A stretch of 64,000 nt of DNA from Pseudomonas sp. GD04091 (GCF_029836165.1 NZ_JAOEBG010000001.1:434001-498000); one strand, 5' to 3'; shown: positions 53,155-60,952, counted from the stretch's first letter. A program made the numbers and translations. The notes: a model not told the origin generated them from the sequence alone.

Positions 53155-53235
53155 AGGGGTGTTCTCCTTGAACATGATGAAAGCCGTCGCGGGGAATCCC
53201 GGACGGTCGGGTGCTACAGATGAAGGGGAAAGGAA

Positions 53236-53418
53236 TCAGGCTGGCTTGGAGCCATCGAGATAAGGCGGGGCATCCGGGTCCGGTTCACGGCTCTTCAGAT
53301 AGGCCACCAGTTGTTCGTTGCTCAGCGCCAGCCGTTCGATCGACTGGCCCAGGGCGGTCTGCACCGATGCCTGGTTACGCAAGGCGCTCAGCAGTTCTTC
53401 CATTTGGGTTTCCGTCAT
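53236..53418 (-). CDS. small helical protein between holin and tube genes
   Basis: 60 residues: one predicted helix (METLLSALRNQASVQTALGQ-like) and an acidic Pro-rich tail (REPDPDAPPYLDG). AAGGAG is well spaced before ATG 53418. It is 14 bases after the holin gene. No function can be assigned. Confidence 0.6.
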   Translation of the reverse strand: MTETQMEELLSALRNQASVQTALGQSIERLALSNEQLVAYLKSREPDPDAPPYLDGSKPA

Positions 53419-53432
53419 GCGGCGCTCCTTGC

Positions 53433-53786
53433 TCAGTGTTCGCGGTCAGCGGTATTCACACCGGCCGCGGGTTGTTCGATGCCCAGGCGGCGAGCCGCCC
53501 AGCGTTCATAGAGGCCGATGGCGACATCGGCGCCGGCCATGGCGGTGAGGCAGCCGAAGGCGCTGGCGCTCCAGATCGACATACCGCTGGCGTACAGCAG
53601 CATCACCGTCGATACCCCACAGACCATGCAGGCCCCGGAACGCAATGCCAGGCGGCGCAGGAGCGCCCAGCCACGGGCGCCCGCCTTGTCGGCACGCCAC
53701 ATCTCGCCAGACAGACCGCCCAGCAACGCCAGGACGATCACCAGCCAGATCGGCATCTCGAGCAATGCCTGTTGTTCGTTTGTCAA
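53433..53786 (-). CDS. holin of the tailocin
   Basis: A 117-residue membrane protein with about three hydrophobic segments (residues 12-28, 52-68, 74-90), beginning MTNEQQALLEMPIWLVIVLA when TTG 53786 is used. TTG was chosen because AAGGAG lies 8 bases before it; the internal ATG (53756) has no such site. It resembles the R-pyocin holin at the start of that cluster. The endolysin and spanins are 28 kb downstream in the same direction. Confidence 0.8.
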   Translation of the reverse strand: MTNEQQALLEMPIWLVIVLALLGGLSGEMWRADKAGARGWALLRRLALRSGACMVCGVSTVMLLYASGMSIWSASAFGCLTAMAGADVAIGLYERWAARRLGIEQPAAGVNTADREH

Positions 53787-53814
53787 AGTCCTGTCTCCTT
53801 GAAAAATGGCCACC

Positions 53815-54153
53815 TCATCCCTCCATCGACTGGATGATCGGCACCCCGGGCAGGTCTTCGGCCAGGACATGCAGCATCAGCGTGCTGATCAGCCGGTAGG
53901 GCTGGCCGTCGCGGGTGACGGTCACCAGCAGGTCGCCCGAGGCAGGGTCGTGCTCGATGGCGACGTCAGCCTTGTTGTCCATGTGGCTGAGCGAGTAGCC
54001 CCAGCCGACACCGGCCGGCGGAAAAGGCACCAGGCCCTGGCTGCCGGTGATTCTGAACTGGCCTTCACCGAGTGCCTGCGAGGCCAGTCGCGCCTCTGGC
54101 GGGGTGATGTCGTAGGTGCTGCCGTCGTTGAGCAGCGTGATGATTGCGCGCAT
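53815..54153 (-). CDS. stand-alone Tfa N-domain-like protein
   Basis: 112 residues. FRITGSQGLVPFPPAGVGWGY and LLVTVTRDGQPY closely match the N-terminal half of the assembly protein at 39799 (RVQGTLGMAPPPEGWGY, ISVSRDG), without its C-terminal helical half. It starts immediately after the orphan fibre's stop, so it may be that fibre's chaperone. Confidence 0.7.
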   Translation of the reverse strand: MRAIITLLNDGSTYDITPPEARLASQALGEGQFRITGSQGLVPFPPAGVGWGYSLSHMDNKADVAIEHDPASGDLLVTVTRDGQPYRLISTLMLHVLAEDLPGVPIIQSMEG

Positions 54154-54807
54154 TCAGGCCACCTTGATCGTGCCGTCGTTGCCGACCTTGCAGTTGGCTG
54201 TGTTGAGGGTGGTGACGATGGTGAACGGCACCTGCTGCAAGGCTGCGGCCGGTGGCGGGCCGTCGACCACGATGCCCCAGTCGGACTCCTGCCCTCCGGG
54301 CATGGCCAGCGCGCCGGTGTTCAGGCAACTGACCGCGAAGCGCGGGTAGTAGGCCCGGGCCGGGAATTTCAGGTACAGGTTGGCCAGGCCGTTTTCCTCG
54401 TAGAGGATGATCTGCAGGCCATTGTTGGCGGCCAGGGTGCCCATCTCCCGCGAGGACGTGTTGACCAGCGCCGTGGCCGCCACGATCTTGCCGTCGTAGA
54501 AGTACCAGCTCAGGTCGATGGTGATCGGCGACGTGTAAGTGGCCAGGCAACCATGCAGGCGCACCATCGGCGCAATGCCGCCAGCACTGGGCACCTTGGT
54601 CTTGAGCGTGAACGCGTTCACGTAGTTGGACACTGCCATCACGCCGACCTCGCGGTACAGCTGGCCGGACAGCGTCGAGTAGTCGGGCTGCAGGGCGCGG
54701 TCCTTGAGCTGCGCCAGGTTGCGGTTGACCTTGTCGAAGCCGGTGCGCACCGTGTCGCCGCCGACACCAGTGGGCGCCGCGCCCATGTTGATGATTTCGA
54801 AACCCAT
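54154..54807 (-). CDS. orphan fibre-like protein, first gene of the tailocin operon
   Basis: 217 residues with the anchor MGAAPTGVGGDTVRTGFDK shared with the fibres at 37357 and 40344, then a single beta-rich domain (SWYFYDGKIVAATALVN ... ILYEENGLANLYLKF). GGAGG precedes ATG 54807; upstream codons in frame are leader. Its position ahead of the holin is unusual for a fibre. Confidence 0.75.
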   Translation of the reverse strand: MGFEIINMGAAPTGVGGDTVRTGFDKVNRNLAQLKDRALQPDYSTLSGQLYREVGVMAVSNYVNAFTLKTKVPSAGGIAPMVRLHGCLATYTSPITIDLSWYFYDGKIVAATALVNTSSREMGTLAANNGLQIILYEENGLANLYLKFPARAYYPRFAVSCLNTGALAMPGGQESDWGIVVDGPPPAAALQQVPFTIVTTLNTANCKVGNDGTIKVA

Positions 54808-54882
54808 TTCACCTCCGTTGCGATGAATTCCGTAGGTATGAAGCTGGCGATGGCTCATGCCCTCGCATTGCCTCGGCATTCC

Positions 54883-54907
54883 AAAAAGCCCGCCACGCAG
54901 GCTTTTC
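54883..54907 (-). terminator. terminator-like hairpin in the tailocin leader
   Basis: AAAAGCCTGC and GCGGGCTTTT pair over 10 bp with one G-U, followed by T and GG. It lies about 80 bases before the first gene, in the 467-base region (54808-55274) that otherwise holds only promoter/operator DNA. It could act as an attenuator. Confidence 0.6.
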
Positions 54908-55114
54908 AGTAATGCGTTGTCGAACCGCCGGCCACGACTGGTGACGCCGGGCGATTCCGCTTCAAATTGGTGACTCCGACCGCGGCCGCCTGCCCGCCGG
55001 ATAACTGATCGTGGTGCTTTACGCTGCACACCCGGGCCAGTTGCCAACCCTCTGAACAGTCGAGGCCTGTTCATCGCTGCCTGTGTAACAACCGGTTGCT
55101 GACCGGCTTGAGAC

Positions 55115-55190
55115 ACAGGTTATGCATCAATGCATATGCAGTCAATGCAATTTTGAAAATATTTATGCACATGCAAATGCTGAAATGCAT
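55115..55190. promoter_or_regulatory. A/T-rich operator-like cluster ahead of the tailocin operon
   Basis: Seven TGCA cores occur in about 75 bases, including the perfect palindromes TATGCATCAATGCATA (55121-55136) and TGCATATGCA (55131-55140). A related palindrome TGCATAAAATGCA (56008-56020) overlaps the repressor start. This is the likely control site of the operon. Confidence 0.6.
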
Positions 55191-55232
55191 GGAGGCCTTG
55201 TCGGACACGGGGTGTAGGGATTTTCTGAAGGC

Positions 55233-55260
55233 GAAAAAAAACCCGCCAAAGCGGGTTTTC
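55233..55260 (-). terminator. terminator of the repressor gene
   Basis: AAACCCGC and GCGGGTTT stem around a short loop with eight A on the plus strand (T on the minus strand), 15 bases after the repressor stop. It isolates the repressor from the tailocin operon on the same strand. Confidence 0.88.
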
Positions 55261-55274
55261 CTTGCGAGGGGGAG

Positions 55275-56021
55275 TCAGCGGGCGTACATGCCCCACCAGA
55301 ACACATGGCCAAGCAGGCTGATCTGCTCATCCTGCATCTGCTGGAAGCTGTAATCCTCGTCGGGGTGTTCATCGCGGTTGAAGCTGCGCAACCGAATGCC
55401 GGTAGGCAGACGGTAGACCTGCTTCACCCGCAGTTGACCATTGTGGTTGATGGCATAGAGGTCGCCATCGATGATGTCGCCGATAGCGCATCGACCGGTA
55501 TTGACCCCGACCGTCGCACCATCGCGCAGTACCGGCAGCATGCTGTTGCCGCGTACCGTCACGCACTTGGCGTGATCGAACTGCACGCCATTGTGGCGCA
55601 GGCTGCGCTTGCCGAAACGCAAGCGGGCGTTCTCGCTCTCTTCGATGACGAATCTTCCTGATCCTGCTGCCAACTCGACCTCACGAAGAAAAGGAACGGA
55701 CACCTCGTCGTCCTCGACGGGGGTTTCATCGTCCCACAGACTGATATCGCTCAGGGCCGAGTGGCCCTGGGTAAAGGGCCCCGCATCACGCGACTCGCCC
55801 AGTTCGGCACGGCCCCGCAGCTGGTCGGTGCTCACGCCGAAGTACTCGGCGATCCTCGACACGTGCTTGTCCGACGGATCGACGATCTTCTCGCTGAGGA
55901 TCCGCGACAGGGTGGATTGCGGTACGCCCGTACGCCGATGCAGCTCCGTCGGTGACAGGCCGTGGCGATCGAGCAGTTCTCTGAGTACGGTGGCTACGTT
56001 GCGCTTTTGCATAAAATGCAT
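55275..56021 (-). CDS. LexA/CI-type repressor of the tailocin (PrtR-like)
   Basis: About 248 residues. An N-terminal HTH (STELHRRTGVPQSTLSRILS-like, residues about 20-45) binds DNA. A C-terminal S24 self-cleavage domain has the candidate Ala-Gly cut site in ELAAGSGRF, Ser in GNSMLPVL and Lys in LRVKQV. RecA filaments should trigger cleavage and induce lysis, as with R/F-pyocin PrtR and lambda CI. Starts at 56021, 56012 or TTG 56048 are all possible; none has a strong ribosome site. No separate activator (PrtN) is visible. Confidence 0.9.
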   Translation of the reverse strand: MHFMQKRNVATVLRELLDRHGLSPTELHRRTGVPQSTLSRILSEKIVDPSDKHVSRIAEYFGVSTDQLRGRAELGESRDAGPFTQGHSALSDISLWDDETPVEDDEVSVPFLREVELAAGSGRFVIEESENARLRFGKRSLRHNGVQFDHAKCVTVRGNSMLPVLRDGATVGVNTGRCAIGDIIDGDLYAINHNGQLRVKQVYRLPTGIRLRSFNRDEHPDEDYSFQQMQDEQISLLGHVFWWGMYAR

Positions 56022-56127
56022 ATTGACGCCAGCGCGACGAAATTGCAATCACGCCTCGCCAGAACCGCGTCGATCTGGATAAGGTAGCCTCACGTCAGGC
56101 AATCCCCACGACACAAGAGGGACCACG

Positions 56128-57024
56128 ATGATCGGCTTCACCTTTCGCCAGCTCGAATACTTCGTCGCCACCGCCGAACAAGGCAGCGTCAGCGCCGCGG
56201 CGCGGGTCAAGCACATCTCCCAGCCCTCGGTTTCACTGGCGATTTCCCAGTTGGAGGCGCTGCTTTGCGAGAAGCTGTTTCTGCGCCAGGCCAGCCGCGG
56301 CCTGGAGCTGACGCCTGCAGGCCGCCAGCTGCTCGAGCAGGCACGCGAGATCCTGGCCATGGCCGCCGCCATCCGTGGCAGCGGCGAAGAACCACAGGCG
56401 CTGCGCGGCAACCTGAGCCTGATCTGTTTCCAGGACCTTGGCCCCTGGTACGCGCCACGCCTGCTCAGTGGCTTTCGCGAGCGCCATCCCGACGTCGCCA
56501 TCACTCTGTTCGAGGCCGACCTGAGCGAAGTCAACCGGCGCCTGAACGACGGCAAGGCAGAGTTGGCGCTCACCTACGACGTCGGCCTGGACCCCGGCAT
56601 CGAGCGGCGAGTGCTGGCGCAACTGGCCCCCTATGCCCTGCTGCCCATCGACCATCCGCTGGCCGGCCAGGAGCAGGTCTCGCTGGTGGATCTGGCTCGG
56701 GAATGCCTGATCCTCGAAGACATCGCCCGCAGCCGTGAATACTTCCTGTCCCTGTTCTGGGCCCACGACCTGCAACCCCAGGCGCTGCAACTCACCCAGA
56801 CCTTCGAGATGCAGCGCGGGCTGGTCGCCCACGGCTACGGCGTGGCGCTGTCGTGCACCCGCCCGGCCGGCGACCAGAGCTACGATGGCAAGCCATTGGC
56901 CTGCCGCCCGCTGGCCGAGGCGGTCAGCCCGCAGTCGGTGGTGCTGGCGCAGTCCAGTGCCATGCGCCCCTCACCCGCGGCCCAGGCCATGCTGCGCTGG
57001 GCCAGCGAGCTGTTCGCCGTCTAA
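56128..57024 (+). CDS. LysR-type transcriptional regulator
   Basis: A 298-residue LysR protein with N-terminal HTH (FTFRQLEYFVATAEQGSVSAAA split; residues 3-62) and an effector domain (about 92-295). It is convergent with the permease gene (one base apart). It may control the permease or the dioxygenase, but the effector is unknown. Confidence 0.88.
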   Translation: MIGFTFRQLEYFVATAEQGSVSAAARVKHISQPSVSLAISQLEALLCEKLFLRQASRGLELTPAGRQLLEQAREILAMAAAIRGSGEEPQALRGNLSLICFQDLGPWYAPRLLSGFRERHPDVAITLFEADLSEVNRRLNDGKAELALTYDVGLDPGIERRVLAQLAPYALLPIDHPLAGQEQVSLVDLARECLILEDIARSREYFLSLFWAHDLQPQALQLTQTFEMQRGLVAHGYGVALSCTRPAGDQSYDGKPLACRPLAEAVSPQSVVLAQSSAMRPSPAAQAMLRWASELFAV

Positions 57025-57025
57025 C

Positions 57026-58411
57026 TCAGGCGCCGGCAGCCAGCGGGCGCGGCTGGCGGGCGATCCACAGCCAGTAGCCGAGCGACAGCAAGGCCAGCCA
57101 GCCGAGGCCGACATAGAGCGCCATGCGGGTGTCGGGGAACCAGGCCAGCACGACGAAGATGAACAGCATGAAAACGATGGCGCAGGCCGGCCCCAGCGGC
57201 CACCAGGGCACCGGAAACTCCAGCGCGGCCACCTCGTCGCGGCTCATGCCGCGGCGCATCGCCACCTGCGACAGGAGAATCATCAGCCACACCCAGACGA
57301 TCGAGAAGGTCACCACCGCGGCGAGCACCAGGAACAGATCTTGCGGTACCAGGTAGTTGAGCAGCACGCCCAGCAGCAACGCCACGCCCATCACCAGCAC
57401 GGTCATCCACGGCACGCCGAAACGCGACAGCCGCGCGAAGCCGGACGGCGCCTGACCGTTCTGGGCCATGCCGTACATCATCCGCCCGGCACTGAAGATG
57501 TCGCTGTTGATCGCCGACACCGCCGCCGAGATCACCACCAGGTTGAGCACCGTGGCCGCCGAACCGATGCCCAGCCCGCTGAAGATCTGCACGAACGGGC
57601 TACCCTGGCTGCCGATCTTCGGCCATGGGTAGAGGGCCATCAGCACCAGCAGGGTCAGCACGTAGAACAGCAGGATGCGCAGCGGCACCGAGTTGATCGC
57701 CTTGGGCAGCGCACGCTTGGGATCACGCGCCTCGCCTGCGGTGATGCCGATCATCTCGACCCCGCCGAAGGCGAACATCACCACGCTGAACGAGGCGATC
57801 ATGCCGCCCAGGCCATTGGGGAAGAACCCACCGTGGCTCCACAGATTGGCCAGCCCGGCGACCGGGTCGGCCTCGTCGCCCAGGCGAATGCCGAACAGCA
57901 GCACCGTACCACCGGCGACGATCATCGCGACGATCGCCGTGACCTTGACCAACGACAGCCAGAACTCCATCTCGCCGAACACCTTGACGCTGCACAGGTT
58001 CAGCGCACCGATGAAGCAGACGATGCCCAGCACCCAGATCCAGCGCGGTGTGTCAGGAAACCACAGGCCCATGTAGACCCCGAAGGCCGTCACGTCGGCC
58101 AGGCACACCACCAGCATCGAGAACGCGTAGCTCCAGCCGGTGAGAAAGCCGGGAAAGCGCCCCAGGTACTGGCTGGTGTACTGCCCGAACGAGCCCGAGA
58201 CCGGATTGCGCACCGCCATCTCGCCCAAGGCGCGCATCATCATGTAGATCGCCGCACCGCCGATCAGGTAGGCCAGCAGCACCGACGGCCCGGCCAGCTT
58301 GATCGCCGACGCCGAACCATAGAACAGCCCGGTGCCGATCGCCGAGCCCAGCGCCATGAAGCGGATATGGCGGGTGGTAAGCCCCCGCCGCAGGTTGTTG
58401 TCATCGTTCAT
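57026..58411 (-). CDS. amino-acid permease (APC superfamily, AAT type)
   Basis: A 461-residue inner-membrane transporter with twelve hydrophobic segments. The N-terminal [22 protein letters not shown] is the AAT-family signature, and [15 protein letters not shown] follows the second segment. It resembles proline/histidine/GABA-type permeases, but the substrate cannot be read from the sequence. Hairpins rich in CCCGGG lie in its 5' leader. Confidence 0.9.
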   Translation of the reverse strand: MNDDNNLRRGLTTRHIRFMALGSAIGTGLFYGSASAIKLAGPSVLLAYLIGGAAIYMMMRALGEMAVRNPVSGSFGQYTSQYLGRFPGFLTGWSYAFSMLVVCLADVTAFGVYMGLWFPDTPRWIWVLGIVCFIGALNLCSVKVFGEMEFWLSLVKVTAIVAMIVAGGTVLLFGIRLGDEADPVAGLANLWSHGGFFPNGLGGMIASFSVVMFAFGGVEMIGITAGEARDPKRALPKAINSVPLRILLFYVLTLLVLMALYPWPKIGSQGSPFVQIFSGLGIGSAATVLNLVVISAAVSAINSDIFSAGRMMYGMAQNGQAPSGFARLSRFGVPWMTVLVMGVALLLGVLLNYLVPQDLFLVLAAVVTFSIVWVWLMILLSQVAMRRGMSRDEVAALEFPVPWWPLGPACAIVFMLFIFVVLAWFPDTRMALYVGLGWLALLSLGYWLWIARQPRPLAAGA

Positions 58412-58439
58412 CCCAGGGACTCCTCGTTGTTCTTGTTCT

Positions 58440-58515
58440 GGTGCCCGGGCGCTATCGCCCGGGAGGTGTCACGACGCCCGGGAAGCACTGGGCGCCCGGT
58501 CATTAACCGGGCAAT
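58440..58515. repeat. CCCGGG-rich inverted repeats in the permease leader
   Basis: CCCGGGCG CTAT CGCCCGGG (58444-58463) and further copies of the CGCCCGG core in the next 50 bases can form alternative hairpins in the permease 5' leader. No T tract follows. Confidence 0.45.
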
Positions 58516-58637
58516 CGCGGAGCAAGACAACAAGGTGGGGCATACAGAATAGCTATAGTGGCGCATAGGCAATCTGTGATTTACCCGCCCTGCTCCTGCG
58601 CCGATGCTGGCGCCACTACAACAAGAGAGGGCTGTCC

Positions 58638-59444
58638 ATGAATTCCCATTTCGAAGCGTTCCAGCGAGACGGCGCGGTGATCCTGCGCGGCGTGTTCAAG
58701 GACTGGATCGAGCGGTTGCGCGAAGGATTCGAACAGAACCTGGCCGACCCCAGCGCCTTCGCCATCGAGAATGTCGGCGCCGGCGAAGGCGGCAGGTTCT
58801 TCGAGGACTACTGCAACTGGCAGCGCATTCCCGCCTTCACCGACTTCGTGCGCCATTCGCCCGCTGCGGGCCTGGCCGGCGAGCTGATGGGCGCGCAGCA
58901 GGTGCAGGTGTTCCACGACCACATCCTGGTCAAGGAGCCCGGCACCAACAAACCGACCCCCTGGCACCAGGACCTGCCCTATTACTGCGTCGACGGGCTG
59001 CAGACCGCCAGCTACTGGATCCCCCTGGACCCGGTCAGCACCAGCAACACCCTCAGCGTGGTGCTCGGTTCGCATCGCTGGCCCAAGCCGGTGCGCCCCA
59101 AGCGCTGGGCCAGCAACCAGGACTTCTATGCTGCCACCGACGCGCAGGGCCAGAGCCTGTTCATGGACATGCCGGATGTGGAGAACGGCGAGTACCAGAT
59201 CCTCGCGCCGGCGATGGAGCCGGGCGATGCCGTGGTGTTCGACTTCCGTACCGTGCATGGTGCCGCCGGCAATGCCGGGACCGGCCGCCGCCGGGCGTTC
59301 TCGACACGATTCATGGGCGACGATGTGCGCTATGTGCAGCGGCCGGGGCGCACATCTCCGCCCTTCCCGGGGATCGACCTGCGCGACGGCGATCGCATGC
59401 GCGAAGACTGGTTCCCGGTGGTCTGGCGCCGCGGCCAGGCCTGA
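58638..59444 (+). CDS. phytanoyl-CoA dioxygenase-family Fe(II)/2-oxoglutarate oxygenase
   Basis: A 268-residue PhyH-like protein. The iron ligands His and Asp lie in PWHQDLPYY (about residues 113-121) and the distal His in FRTVHGAAGN; a downstream Arg (RRRAFSTRF) can bind 2-oxoglutarate. These enzymes hydroxylate small acids or amino acids; the real substrate is unknown. It is divergent from the permease with a 226-base gap, so a shared pathway is possible. Confidence 0.88.
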   Translation: MNSHFEAFQRDGAVILRGVFKDWIERLREGFEQNLADPSAFAIENVGAGEGGRFFEDYCNWQRIPAFTDFVRHSPAAGLAGELMGAQQVQVFHDHILVKEPGTNKPTPWHQDLPYYCVDGLQTASYWIPLDPVSTSNTLSVVLGSHRWPKPVRPKRWASNQDFYAATDAQGQSLFMDMPDVENGEYQILAPAMEPGDAVVFDFRTVHGAAGNAGTGRRRAFSTRFMGDDVRYVQRPGRTSPPFPGIDLRDGDRMREDWFPVVWRRGQA

Positions 59445-59451
59445 ACCGGCG

Positions 59452-59483
59452 CCAGGTCTCGCTCCCGGGTGGGCGAGACCTGG
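59452..59483 (+). terminator. hairpin after the dioxygenase gene
   Basis: CCAGGTCTCGC and GCGAGACCTGG form an 11-bp stem with a 10-base loop; the T tract is poor (TATT). Confidence 0.55.
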
Positions 59484-59586
59484 TATTCGCGGCACAAGCC
59501 CCTTTCCGGCCTGTGCCCGACGGTCAAGAACCTGTAGACTTGGGCGTTTCGCATTTTGTCTGAGACGCTCAGCTCCAAGGCCTTGA

Positions 59587-59628
59587 ATGTCCGATCTTTC
59601 CGCACACACCCCAATGATGCAGCAGTAG
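59587..59628 (+). pseudogene. mutS: mutS 5' fragment cut off by prophage DNA
   Basis: ATG starts MSDLSAHTPMMQQ and then a TAG. SAHTPMMQQ is the highly conserved N-terminus of mismatch-repair protein MutS (AHTPMMQQY in gamma-proteobacteria), and the gene is expected near cinA/recA in Pseudomonas. After CAGCAGTA the sequence stops matching and prophage DNA begins. The rest of mutS should lie on the far side of the prophage, outside the window. Confidence 0.82.
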
Positions 59629-59789
59629 TGTTGAAAATCAACCCAAGGCCGCGCTGTTAGCGGCCTATGCGTCGATTCTGTCTAATACGGTTTGGCGAGT
59701 TGCAGCGACTTTTGCCCAGTAAAACCGGGAAGCATTCGATCAGATTTAGACAGCCCCCCTCCGGCGTTCTGCCAACCCAAATTCCAACC
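59629..59789. other. prophage end without genes (putative attL arm)
   Basis: The 160 bases after the mutS fragment are less GC-rich than the chromosome. They hold a hairpin (AGGCCGC/GCGGCCT, about 59646-59666) and an inverted pair CTGTCTAA (59678-59685)/TTAGACAG (59746-59753). No ORF seen. Confidence 0.5.
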
Positions 59790-60302
59790 TCAATTTATTC
59801 CTTGCCTGCCTGTTAGGACATCGTACTCCCGCTCGCAGAGCTGCCCGGCTATTCTGGCTCGGTCATAAGCTTGCGCCAGCTCTCCCGCTCGTTCATCAGC
59901 CCGTGTGAGCAAGTCGGAGAGCACCATCGCGGCGCGGGTGGCTGCCTGGCCTCGGGCGATAGCGGCGGAATCCGTGCTGGGGCAACGGACGGTGGCGGCG
60001 AAATTGGCTGCGTCGTGCTGCAGCCGCTGGCCAGCAGCATCGGCGTCAGTAGCGCCAGCATCAGCAGTCGTTCGTTGTTCCTGTGCATTGGCTCTCGCCT
60101 CCTCCTGCGCCTTGGCGCGCCGTTGTTCTTCCTCGCGGGCGCCCCGCTCGCCCAGCACCTCGGCCAGGCGATCGCCGCTGTCTCGCTGCGCTGATGCCGC
60201 TGCAGCCTCGGTGCGCTCCACAGATCGCCCGTGCTGGTAGACGAGCCAGTGCGACCCGACCACGGCCAGCAGCGCGATCACGCGCACACCCCAGCCGTTC
60301 AC
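59790..60302 (-). CDS. Rz-like spanin of the prophage (DUF2514 type)
   Basis: 170 residues. One N-terminal transmembrane segment (IALLAVVGSHWLVYQHG) is followed by a long Glu/Arg/Ala coiled coil (residues 27-95) and a periplasmic end with two cysteines. GTG 60302 overlaps the endolysin stop by 4 bases. An Rz1 frame is nested within. Confidence 0.82.
   Translation of the reverse strand: MNGWGVRVIALLAVVGSHWLVYQHGRSVERTEAAAASAQRDSGDRLAEVLGERGAREEEQRRAKAQEEARANAQEQRTTADAGATDADAAGQRLQHDAANFAATVRCPSTDSAAIARGQAATRAAMVLSDLLTRADERAGELAQAYDRARIAGQLCEREYDVLTGRQGIN
59849..60088 (-). CDS. nested Rz1-like lipoprotein of the prophage
   Basis: 79 residues in another frame of the Rz gene. It has a signal sequence and lipobox (LLMLALLTPMLLASGC), then a Pro-rich segment (SPPPSVAPARIPPLSP). 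This is the o-spanin layout. The equivalent nested gene also exists in the tailocin, though the sequences differ. Confidence 0.8.
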   Translation of the reverse strand: MHRNNERLLMLALLTPMLLASGCSTTQPISPPPSVAPARIPPLSPEARQPPAPRWCSPTCSHGLMNERESWRKLMTEPE

Positions 60303-60937
60303 GCCAACACCCGCACGGCCAGGTCGTACAGTGCTTTCCGTTCGTTCGCGCCGTGCGGCACCCTGCCCGGCTGGCCGGTGTTGATGATGCTGCCGATATC
60401 GCTGAAGCGGCCGGCGTCGGCCAGTTCGTTCAGGCCATGGGTGGCCCACCACCAGGCGGCGGACTGGGCCGCGTGCTCTGGCTGCTCGATCAGTTCAGGT
60501 TGCTCGAGCAGAGGCAGGCCCAGGGCTTGGGCAGCAGCGCGGTAGTTGTCGCGGCCAGTCAGCTGGATCAGGCCGCGCCCCCGGTACCGCCAGCCGTCGC
60601 CCTGCTGGGAGTTGCCGTTGCGGCCAGCATAGGCGTCGTTCGCGATCGCTTCAGGCTTCCGCGCCAGTGCAACGGCCTTTGCGTTGGGCTTGCCATCCGA
60701 ACTGCGGTACCGGCTCTTCCACGTGGCGGCCAGCCCCTCGGCACTGTAGTTCAGGTTCTCCACCAGGCGGCGCAGCTGTCCAGACTCATGGCCGACCTGT
60801 GCAAGGAAGGCCGCCTGCCGCACTGGGCTATCGATCTTCCAGCGCGCCATGGCGCGATTCAATGTGGGTACAAAAATGCCCGCTACAGGGCGGGCATTTG
60901 GAAGGATCTGCAGCAGCTGCTGCTCCGTGATCGGCAT
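60299..60937 (-). CDS. GH19-type endolysin of the prophage
   Basis: A 212-residue enzyme related to the tailocin endolysin. GHESGQLRRLVENLNYSAEG contains the catalytic Glu and YRGRGLIQLTGRDNYR is the second block. No signal peptide. ATG 60937 (MPITEQQLLQ) was chosen with TGGAG upstream; the TTG six codons before is unlikely. Confidence 0.92.
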   Translation of the reverse strand: MPITEQQLLQILPNARPVAGIFVPTLNRAMARWKIDSPVRQAAFLAQVGHESGQLRRLVENLNYSAEGLAATWKSRYRSSDGKPNAKAVALARKPEAIANDAYAGRNGNSQQGDGWRYRGRGLIQLTGRDNYRAAAQALGLPLLEQPELIEQPEHAAQSAAWWWATHGLNELADAGRFSDIGSIINTGQPGRVPHGANERKALYDLAVRVLA

Positions 60938-60952
60938 GCAGTTTTCTCCAGG

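Larger units (their letters stand above)
24727..56021 (-). mobile_element. hybrid F-type plus R-type tailocin locus
   Basis: Contiguous minus-strand phage-tail genes run from a LexA/CI-type repressor through fibre, holin, lambda-like tail, P2-like contractile tail and lysis genes. There is no capsid, portal, terminase, replication or integrase gene, as expected for a domesticated tail bacteriocin rather than a prophage. It lies in the mutS-cinA interval known to host Pseudomonas tailocins. Confidence 0.88.

Noticed and set aside
24727..56021. A complete temperate prophage
   Set aside because: No head, portal, terminase, replication or integrase genes are present. Two different tail types with a lysis set and a LexA/CI-type repressor fit a tailocin locus.
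59445..59789. A dusA- or tRNA-type phage attachment site at the prophage edge
   Set aside because: No tRNA or dusA sequence is found. The conserved MutS N-terminus at 59587 explains the junction better.
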